DNA from: Candidatus Omnitrophota bacterium
Lineage (GTDB): Bacteria > Omnitrophota > Gorgyraeia > Aquiviventales > Aquiviventaceae
Direction: 5' to 3'
Assembly (NCBI GenBank): GCA_016193195.1
Contig: JACPSQ010000122.1
Coordinates: forward strand, 1-16,737
DNA length: 16,737 nucleotides
The position numbers were made by a program, and so were the translations under genes. Each line of letters opens with the position of its first letter. The stretch's first letter is position 1. Of this stretch, positions 7,625 through 15,600 are shown in pieces. The notes beneath the pieces were generated by a model. It was not told where the DNA came from. It worked only from the letters and a program-made list of their open reading frames with translations, and made no database searches.

Positions 7625-7664
7625 CGGCAAGCCTGGCACTCGCTCCGCAGTGCCAGGCTTGCTG
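7625..7664. repeat. REP-like inverted repeat 2 (14-bp perfect palindrome)
   Basis: GCAAGCCTGGCACT (7627-7640) and AGTGCCAGGCTTGC (7649-7662) are perfect complements around the 8-base loop CGCTCCGC. One G-T and one C-G pair extend the stem outward to 7625/7664. There is no T-tract, so it is not a terminator. Palindromes beside RAYT genes are typically their REP substrates, and this one ends 43 bases before the RAYT-like start. The usual GTAG/GGAG tetranucleotide at the foot of a REP is not seen. Confidence 0.65.
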
Positions 7665-7679
7665 GTGCCGCACGAGAGA

Positions 7680-7706
7680 GGACTGCTGGAGGGTAGGGAT
7701 CAGTCC
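7680..7706 (+). promoter_or_regulatory. Small hairpin enclosing the ribosome site of the transposase-like gene
   Basis: GGACTG (7680-7685) and CAGTCC (7701-7706) flank a 15-base loop containing GGAGGGTAGGG, the only Shine-Dalgarno-like sequence before ATG 7708. The site is therefore held in a loop whose 3' arm ends one base before the start codon. This could tune translation, or could be chance given only 6 bp. Confidence 0.4.
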
Positions 7707-7707
7707 A

Positions 7708-8961
7708 ATGGCTAGGCTGCCACGGATTCATCTTGAAGGCGTCGCCTACGCGGTCACCTGCCAAGGCGACGTCCAGGAGCCTATCTTCAGGGACCAGGCG
7801 GACTTCGCGACCTATCTAGGGTTCGTGGGTGACTACAGGGCCCGGTATCGCTTCAAGCTCTTTGCGTATTGCCTGCTGCCCGACCAGGTCCACCTGTGCC
7901 TCGAGCCTGTGTCTGGGACGACCGTCTCCGCCATCATGCACGCGCTGAGCACCCGCTACACGAAGTATTTCAACAAGCGGTACGGACACACCGGGCATCT
8001 CTTTCGGGAGCGGTTCAGGGCTGTGTTGGTTGAAAAGCAACACTCCCTCGTCCCAGTGACGGCCTATCTGCACAGCCGCCCCGCTCACGCGGGCCTGGCG
8101 GGCGATCTCAGGGCCTACCCCTTTAGCAGTTACCCGCTCTATTGCTCAGCAGGACCCTCGCCGACCCACCTTTCAATGGACTCGGAGATTCGGGAGGTGC
8201 TGGCCATGCTCCCGGGCGGCTCCACCGCAGAAGACTATGAGCGGTATGTGGGTTCGCTTGCAGAGGCCGAGGTCGAGCAGATCCAGAAGGTCCTCCAACA
8301 GCCGATCTTAGGCTCAGAGGAGTTTGTTCACATGGTGAAGGCGAAACTGACGCGGCCAGTGGCGGCTCACGCTGCAAGTGCTCGGGCCATCGCGGGGATG
8401 CCGGGGCACAAACCCAACGTGTCACTCATCGCCAGCAGCGTGGCCGTCGCTTTGGTCGCGTGTGGCGTGATCTTCCTGTCCTTGACTCAGCGGGTGCACC
8501 TCCTGGAGCAGGCCGTCCTCAGCCTCTCGCAGGAAAACGAGGCGGCGTTTCGCGCGCGGTCCTCCCTCGCCATCCACAGCAGCCTGGCTGATGAGCTCGC
8601 GAGCCTTGAAGGGACCGAATGGGGAATCCAACTCGCCCCCTTCATCCCCACGAATGGCAAAGGGGCTGAAGCGATCCGCCAGGGCCAGCTGGCCTTCACG
8701 CGCACCCGGCTCTCTTCAACAACAGGCTTCAATGGCCAGGAGGGCTTGAGTTCACCGTATAAAGTGATGTCCAAGGCCAACGGGAATCTCGTGTGGGAAA
8801 CAATCCAAACGACCCCGCAAGGCGAGATGATCACCTGGCAAGGCGAGCTTCGGGGCACCACCATGCAAGGGGTTGTGACGCGGCAACCGATCGGGAAGAC
8901 CCCTGAGCAGTTTACGTTCGTGGGGATTGCGCGAAGACCTGCAGCCCGGAGCGAGATCTAA
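7708..8961 (+). CDS. RAYT-like (Y1/HUH) transposase homologue fused to a TM helix and domain X
   Basis: 417 aa. ATG 7708 is chosen because it begins exactly at the family N-terminus (MARLPRIHLEGVAYAVT); in-frame extension upstream would cross the terminator and palindromes. Residues 1-~150 are an IS200/RAYT Y1 domain: FRDQADFATYLGFV, FKLFAYCLLPDQVHLCLEP (44-66), YGHTGHLFRERF, VTAYLHSRPAHAGL, YPFSSY. The nucleophile Tyr is kept (Y120), but the HUH motif, normally NHVH, is DQVH (Q60-V61-H62), so one metal-ligand His is missing. A linker with LGSEEFVHMVKAKL, common behind RAYTs, follows. Then come a transmembrane helix at ~238-257, a short coiled coil (258-282) and domain X (297-412), matching the secreted 6482 protein. 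With the N-terminus cytoplasmic, domain X would be periplasmic. It is probably a domesticated DNA-binding or regulatory protein rather than an active transposase (inference). It lies downstream of a c-di-GMP riboswitch. Confidence 0.88.
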   Translation: MARLPRIHLEGVAYAVTCQGDVQEPIFRDQADFATYLGFVGDYRARYRFKLFAYCLLPDQVHLCLEPVSGTTVSAIMHALSTRYTKYFNKRYGHTGHLFRERFRAVLVEKQHSLVPVTAYLHSRPAHAGLAGDLRAYPFSSYPLYCSAGPSPTHLSMDSEIREVLAMLPGGSTAEDYERYVGSLAEAEVEQIQKVLQQPILGSEEFVHMVKAKLTRPVAAHAASARAIAGMPGHKPNVSLIASSVAVALVACGVIFLSLTQRVHLLEQAVLSLSQENEAAFRARSSLAIHSSLADELASLEGTEWGIQLAPFIPTNGKGAEAIRQGQLAFTRTRLSSTTGFNGQEGLSSPYKVMSKANGNLVWETIQTTPQGEMITWQGELRGTTMQGVVTRQPIGKTPEQFTFVGIARRPAARSEI

Positions 8962-9044
8962 CGATGGAACCACAGGGGATGAAGATGCACAAGCGACAAT
9001 GGCCGCCGGATTGGTGGCATCACTGATGCGCACCATCGCACAGC

Positions 9045-9122
9045 GCATTGCGGATATCGCATTGTGGATTTCGGATGTTCTGCCTTTCCATTCCGCAATC
9101 CGCAATCCGCAATACGCAATCC
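9045..9122. repeat. Imperfect 33-bp palindrome made of CCGCAAT heptamers
   Basis: The right arm holds CCGCAAT at 9093-9099, 9100-9106 and 9107-9113, plus ACGCAAT at 9114-9120. The left arm (9045-9077: GCATTGCGG, GCATTGTGG, ATTTCGG) is largely their reverse complement. An 11-base loop (9078-9088) separates the arms. The stretch has no coding character and lies between the transposase-like gene and the next start. It may be a MITE- or REP-type mobile palindrome or a protein-binding array. No T-tract follows, so it is not a standard terminator. Confidence 0.65.
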
Positions 9123-9199
9123 CCCTTGTTTCTTCTGACGCGAAGTGGTGGTCGTGGGTCGTCTTCAGTTACCGACCTGCGCCGCTTGCTGCGGTCAGG

Positions 9200-9238
9200 A
9201 ACCTCGGGTTGATCCGCAACCCGAGGTTTCGTGTTTCT
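9200..9238 (+). terminator. Terminator-like hairpin over the start of the next gene
   Basis: AACCTCGGGTT (9200-9210) and AACCCGAGGTT (9218-9228) form a perfect 11-bp stem with a 7-base loop, followed by TCGTGTTTCT. It resembles an intrinsic terminator with an imperfect T-tract. It also covers the probable TTG start (9209) and the base next to its ribosome site, so it could act as an attenuator or translational lock. If it is purely a terminator, the downstream gene must start later (GTG 9242 or ATG 9297). Confidence 0.5.
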
Positions 9239-9634
9239 TGGGTGCCGCTCACCATCCTCGCCGTCTCGCTGCTCGCCGACGCCGCCAGGGCCGAGATGAG
9301 CGAGCCCCAGGAACACCTCGTCTCGAAGACGGTGACCGGGACCGTCGTGTGGGCCGGCAAGCGCGCGATCAGCGTCGAATTTGCGCGCACCGCCAGCAAA
9401 TCAGAGGAAATGCTCATCCCGATCGATGACAAGACGAAAGTCGATCGCCTCCTTAAGAGCGTCTCGGAACTGAAGCCTGGAGATACGGTTCGCGTGGGCT
9501 ACCAGCAGACGTACAAGGAGCGCGACGATGGGAGCGAATTCCTCGCTGCAACCGTGGCGACGAACATTTCGCTGGTTCGCAGCGACGCGCCGGAAGGCAC
9601 CTTGCGTTCGAGTGAAGCAGCGACTCGTGAATGA
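9209..9634 (+). CDS. Small secreted protein of unknown function
   Basis: 141 aa from TTG 9209. This start gives a textbook signal peptide (MIRNPRFRVSWVPLTILAVS, cleavage after ADAARA) and has AGGA (9197-9200) at 8 bases. GTG 9242 would delete the basic n-region, and ATG 9297 would make a leaderless cytoplasmic protein. The frame is open further upstream to 8927, but that part crosses the CCGCAAT palindrome and looks non-coding. The mature part is a beta-rich ~80-residue module: TVTGTVVWAGKRAISVEF, EEMLIPIDDKTKVDRLL, LKPGDTVRVGYQQTY, FLAATVATNISLV. It resembles the small OB-fold/DUF5666-like exported domains that carry a 'GTV...I...D.T.V....L.PGD.V.V.Y' pattern; the family name is tentative. 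Its TGA overlaps the ATG of the giant gene (ATGA), implying translational coupling, so the two products may work together at the cell surface. Confidence 0.72.
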   Translation: MIRNPRFRVSWVPLTILAVSLLADAARAEMSEPQEHLVSKTVTGTVVWAGKRAISVEFARTASKSEEMLIPIDDKTKVDRLLKSVSELKPGDTVRVGYQQTYKERDDGSEFLAATVATNISLVRSDAPEGTLRSSEAATRE

Positions 9635-12600
9635 AAAGCGCTCACGCACCATCTAAGGACAAGAAGGCCAGAAAGAAGGCCAGACAGGCCTGGCGCATGT
9701 TCTGGGCCGACGTCGCTCGCGCCCTGACGGCCTTTGTCATGGTCTTCCAGGGCGTGCCGCTGCCGTTTATTCCAGCAAATGCCCCTGCGCCCCTCCAGGT
9801 CGTGAAGGAGGTTGTGGAGCCGCAGCAGGCCGAGGCGGCGCAAGTCAAGCGCGTGCTGCGAGGCACCGTCGCGTTCACGACCACCGACATCGCCTGCCTT
9901 GAGCCGATCGGCGTCGGAACCTGCAACAGCACCAGCGCCGGCACGGCCGTGGACACAGGCAAATCGATCATCCTTGCCAGCAACAGCTCGGCCACTGATC
10001 AGCCCAACGCCGCCCTGATCCAGGTCGCCTGGGATGACAGCAGCCACCTCCTGATGCAGCGCGGGGATGATGGCTCCTCTGCGGCCAGCGTGGAATACAT
10101 GGTGGTGGAGTTTACGAGTGGGGTGACGGTGCAGTCCGGGACCACGGTGTTGAGCGGCGCGACCACGACGAAGACCGTGACCTTGCCCAACGCCTACACG
10201 GTCGGTCGAGCGTTTCCGCTGGTTAGCATCTATACGACGACGAAAACCATGACCGCCGCCGAGCACAAGATTTGGGTGACCGCCACGCTGCAGAACGGCA
10301 ACCAGATCAAGTTTGACCGGAATGACAGCGGCGCGACCGTCTCGATGTTCTACCAGATCGTCTCCTTTGACGCCGACGTGGAGGTCAACTCCGGCTCGGT
10401 CTCGGTCGATGGGGCGACAGGCGCCGGCGAAACGAATGACACCGGGACGGTCGTGACGGTGGACAACGTCACCGCGGGAACCGACAGCAAGGCAATCAAC
10501 ACCCGGTCCATGCTGTTCTTCACCAGGGCGCCAAAGACGACTGCGGCCGGGATCGAGAGCCGGTATGAGGTCACCGGAGAAGTCGGCGCAGGCACGAACA
10601 CCGACACGACCAAGCTCACCTTCACCCGGATCACCAACTCCGGCGCGGTGGATGTCGTCTGGTACCTGGTGGAGTTCAAGGACAACACGTTCATCGACCG
10701 CATCAACAGCCAGACCAGCTGGACCGGCACCACCGGCACCCACACGATCGGCAGCGGCGGGGCGGAATCCCGCCGGGCGTTCACGGTGGGCTCGGTCGCC
10801 GGCGGTGGGACCGCCGCCGCAGGGTCTTACCTCGATGAAACGCTCGTTCGTCATCAGCTCAACGCGACCAGCGGGACGGCCAGCGCCGTGAACATCAACC
10901 GCGTTGGCAACAGCAGCGTGAACGTGCGCGGATTTGTCACGGAATTTCCTCCCCTGAAACTGACCCAAACGGCGGATGGTGGAACAGGGGTCTTGCTCAA
11001 GGTCGGCACGCAGTACAACCTCACTTGGGAGATCCCGGACTATGCGGCTACCGATAGCTGGGACGTCGGGTTGTCCCAGGACAGCGGCGGCTCCTACTTG
11101 AACGCGGCGCTGAGCTGCACGCCGAGCGTCAGCGGCAATACCGTTACCTGCCCCTGGACTGTGCCGGATTCCATCCCCACGACGCCCACCGCCACAAACC
11201 CCATCGACAGCGAGGCGCGCCTGAAGACGACCGACACCACGATCAAAGGCGCCGCCGGCGACACCACCGCCTGCGCCGGCACCTCGACCGTGGCCGCGCG
11301 GCACTGCGACGCCTCCAATGCCGACTTCAAGATCCGCGGGCAGCTGGCAATCACCGAGCCGGATGGCTCGGCCCCGTTGGGCCTGGGGGCCTCGACCATC
11401 AAGTGGAAATACTGCGGCCAGATGGGCAACTGCAAGCTCTCCAAGAGCGTGGACGGAGCGGCCTTTGTTGACATCGCCACCGTCGCCTGCGGGACGGCCG
11501 CCTGTACCTCGTGGGCCACCGCGCCGGTGATCAGCCCAGGGTACAGTTGGACGCCCGATCCGAGCGATGCGTCGGAGAACGTGGTGCTCAAGATCGAAGA
11601 CATTGATGACGGCAACGGGGTGCCCTTTGACAACACCTCCGGCCTGTCCAACACCCTGGCGATCCGCCCCAGCATCACCGTGGAGAAACCGATCAGCAAT
11701 GCGGGCACGCCCGGCACCTCGCAGTGGCCCACCGGCCGCTGCCGCGTCATCCAGTGGACGACCACCGGCAATGTGCCCACGGTGGACATCCTGTGGCGCA
11801 ACGTCGGCGGATCATACGGCAACATCAACCAGCAGAGCGGGGCCTCGGTGTCCAATCTGGCGCAGGCCAGCGGTGGGGCTGACCCGTGCATCGCCAGCGG
11901 CACCTGCTGGTTCACGAGCACAGAAAGCCTCGGCTGCGAGACGAGCGACCCGATGTGGCCCAACCCCGCCAACCTCAACGAGTGTCTCGCCGGCAACAAG
12001 TGCTTCAACTGGCACATCCCGACCAACGCGGCGCTGGGCAACGCGCGCATCAAGGTCCGCCGAAACGGCGACACCCCGGTCGATCTGATCATGGATGAGG
12101 GTCCGGATCCAGGGACGAACGAGTGGTTCAGCGTCGTCTCCTCCCTTGATCTGACCAGCCTCAACAGCGGCGACATCGTGCGCGTGGGCACCGAGGTTCC
12201 GATCACCTGGACGGTGACGGGCGCGGGCGGTGTCGCCAACGTGGACATCAAGTACCTCAGCCCGACGGTGACGCCCGGGGTCTGGCAGTTCGCCCGGGAC
12301 GCCAGCAACAACCCGGCCGACAACATCCCCGTGTCCACCTACTGCAGCGGCGGCAGTTGCAGCTTTAGCTGGAAAGTGCCTGATGACGTGGGAACCGGCG
12401 TGAAGATCCACATCGAGGATTCAAGCGCCGGGGCCACGGTGTATGACGAGTCCACCGGCACGTTCCAGATCAAGGGCAAGGTGACGGTCACCGAACCAAT
12501 CGCCGGCCAGGTCTACCTGGTGGCAAACGCCAAGAAGGTCAAGTGGACCAAGGCCGGCTCCACCGGCACCATGAACGACAGCGGTGGCACGGTGAACAAC

Positions 12601-15600
12601 TTGAACATCGCCCTCGACACCGGCACCGGCTACAGCGTGGTCTGCACCGTCCCGGTCTCCGCCCTTGAGTTTCCAAAGGTTGGGGTCACGGGGACCCAGG
12701 GCAACTGTGACACCTGGACCTGGCCGGACAGCCCCAGCGACAGCGCGAAGGTCAAGATCTACCTGACCGGAGCGGGCGAGGATGATCTCGTCACGGGCAC
12801 GGCCGACGATTCGGATGCATTCAAGCTGCAAAAGCTGACGGTCACTACGCCGGGGCCGCTGGAGATCGGCACGACCCCCTTCCCCCAGATCACCTGGACC
12901 GCGGTCGGCGCCGCGGCGCCTGGGCCATCGATTCCGAACAACGATCTGGAAGTCAAATACTCGCTGACCGGCGGTACGCCCTTTAACGGCACCGTGACCT
13001 CAAGCGTCGGGTTCACGGCCGGCGCAGCGGATTGGCAGCTCCTTGATACCGTGATCGGGGACAACGAGAAGAACGCGAACGTGAAGGTGCGCGTCCAGTT
13101 GAAGGACGACCCGGACAAGCAGGGCGTGGAGACGGGCGCCTTCACGCTCAAGGCCAAGCTCGATCTGACCAACCCGGAGAACACCGCCCTGATCTGGTAT
13201 GCCAACAAGAACCCTGAGTCGCCGGGCATCACCTGGCAGACCTTCGGGTACGTCCAGAACGTCAAGCTCATCTGGGACAACGACGGGACATGGGACTTTG
13301 TTGAGGATACGGATCACACCATCACCAGCTCCGCGTCGAACTGCAGCGTCGCAGGCACCTGCACGAATGCCTATGCCATCACCTCCTGGACCATCCCGGA
13401 GCTGGCCATCAGCGACACTGTGCGGATCAAGGTGGTGAGCACGGTCAACTCGGACATCGCCAGCTCCTCGCAGGCGAGCTTCAAGGTCAAGCCATCGTTC
13501 GTCAACATCACCTCGCCGGCAACTGGACAGGTATGGACCGTGGGCGACACGACCAAGCAGGTCATCTGGGAGCAGGCGGGCGGCATCAGCGATGTGAAAC
13601 TGGAATACAAGTGCGGCACCGATGCCTACGTGGCCCTTGCCGCGAACGCGGATCCCAGCACCGGCCATATTGACGGGACGAACACGTACAACTGGACCGC
13701 GGGCGTGCCACCGAAGAAAGCGCTCGACTGCTTCATCAGGCTGACGGATTATAACAATCCAGGCACGACCCTCACATCGGGGCAATTCAAGATTCTGCCA
13801 ACGATCACGAGCGTGACGGTCGTGCCGGCGGCGGCCGACGCAAGCTACAACCCGGTGGTCTGGCGCGCGGAGGCCACAAACCAGCGGGTCGAATGGACGG
13901 ACACCAGCACCCTGATCAGCAAGGTGGACATCCATCTCACCACGACCGGCGTAGGGGGACTGCCCGGCACGGCCCTGGCGACCAACATCGACAGCACGAC
14001 GAGCGGCGTCAACAGCTACTCCAGCCTCGCCGCTCCCTCCGGGATCACGGAACAGGCGATCATCCGGGTCCGCGACCGCGACCCGGGCCTGCCGGACCCC
14101 CTGACCTTTGCCAACGACGTCTACGGCGACTCCGTCCAGTTCCGGGTCTACGGCAAGCTTGACCTCATCAACCCCTCCAGCGGGCAGAACTACTTCATCG
14201 GCCTGACAGGACAGAACGTCACCTGGACGCCCTACGGCCTCACCGGCGCCAACAACGTCGAGATCCTCTATGACTATGATGGGCCAGGCGCCGCACCCTA
14301 TGAGTCGCTCGCGGTCGTTCCTGCGGTGCCATCGAGCTGGGCCTGGGAAGACCCCTCCCTGGCGATCACCGGGGTGGCGGATCATGTGAGCGAGGCCGCC
14401 CGGCTGCAGATTCGCGACACGGTGGACTCAGCTCAGGGCCGTCAGGCGGCCTCGACGTTTACCTCGCAGCCGTTCAACATCACCGGGCGGTTTCCTTTGA
14501 TTGAGATCACCAGCGCCTACGACCCCAACCCCGGTGACGCGACGGACATCGCAGTTGCGACCCGTCCGGCCACCATCACCTGGACGAAGGTCGGAGCCGC
14601 CATCACCGATGTCCGCATCGAGTACACCCTGAACGGGACCGACTGGTTCCCGATCAATGAGGGCACCGCCCTCGAAGGCCCGGATGTCAGTCCGGCGGAC
14701 GGCACCCCGGACAACGACGGGATCGTGACGAACGACGGCACGTACACCTGGACGCCCGGCACGACGCTCCTCTCAGACACCGCCCAACTGCGCGTGACCG
14801 ATCCGGACAACGCAACCGCCACCGGCCAGACCGCCGCCGCCTTCACGCTGGCCACCCAACTGATCGTGACCGAGCCGGAGCAGGATAACGGCTTCGACTC
14901 CTGGAACACGAATACGACCAAGACCCTCACCTGGACCAACTACGGCAGCCTCAACAATGTCCAGCTCCTCTACGACGCGCAGGGCAACTTCGACGGGGTC
15001 GACCAGATCGACATCACGGCGAACGACGGCGGGGTGGGTGGGCCTCCTGGGGACCCCGATGAGTACGTGGGGGCCACGACCACAAACGACGGCGCCTACG
15101 ACTGGTTCATCGACGCGAACGTGGTCCTCTCGCCGACCGCACGGATCAAGGTCGTGGACGCGGACCACGCCTATGGGCTGACGGGGATCAGCGATGAGTT
15201 TGAGACCAAGGGTTCGGTGACCGTCCAGCAGCCGGACGGCAACACCGACCTCGTCGCCGGGGTCGCCGCCGACGTCCAGTGGACTCGCTTCGGCAACATC
15301 CCGACAGTGCACGTCTACTACTCGGAGGACGACGGGCAGACCTACTACACCTCCTGCACAAGCCCCGGGACGCCGAACAACGCGATCGCCTGCAGCTGGA
15401 GCGGCCCCTGGGCCGGCAACACCGGCAGCCTCACCTGGCAGCCGCCCCGGACCGTGATCTCCAAGCTCGACACCACCCCGAACAAAGGCTACAAAATCAA
15501 GGTGGTGGACGCCAATAACTCGACGATCGCAGGCCTCAGCCCCGAGTTCACCGTCGAGGGCCAACTGACCGTGACCGCCCCCACGACCGGCCCGACCTGG

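Larger units (their letters stand above)
7172..7707. other. 536-bp regulatory and palindrome-rich intergenic region
   Basis: No convincing protein is encoded here. Short open frames across it (for example 7449-7715) run through two terminators and the palindromes. In order it holds a run of T after an AT-rich patch (7228-7241), a TTGACA box, a c-di-GMP-I riboswitch, two rho-independent terminators, a cluster of TGCCAGG/CCTGGCA inverted repeats, and a small inverted repeat around the ribosome site of the transposase-like gene. Each is listed separately. Confidence 0.8.

Noticed and set aside
7589..7650. Sigma-54-like -24/-12 spacing in the palindromes (TGGCAC with GC ten bases after GG, at 7591 and 7634)
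   Set aside because: The -12 boxes (GCGCC, CCGCA) lack the TT of TTGCA, and the TGGCAC is fully explained by the inverted-repeat core. It would need an adjacent enhancer-binding regulator to be credible.
7449..7715. An 88-codon + strand frame, and the in-frame upstream extension of the RAYT-like gene from 7498
   Set aside because: Both run through a strong intrinsic terminator and two palindromes and have no family resemblance; the RAYT family N-terminus begins exactly at ATG 7708.
7708..8961. An active insertion sequence (IS200/IS605) carrying the transposase-like gene
   Set aside because: No TnpB, no matching left and right end hairpins (the palindromes on the two sides differ), one HUH histidine missing, and a membrane fusion; domestication fits better.
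9138..9180. A possible second GEMM riboswitch (GACGCGAAG ... AGTTACCGAC)
   Set aside because: Only scattered fragments match. The GGGCAAAC segment, the GNRA-capped P2 hairpin and the GGTAGC segment are absent, so it is at most a remnant.
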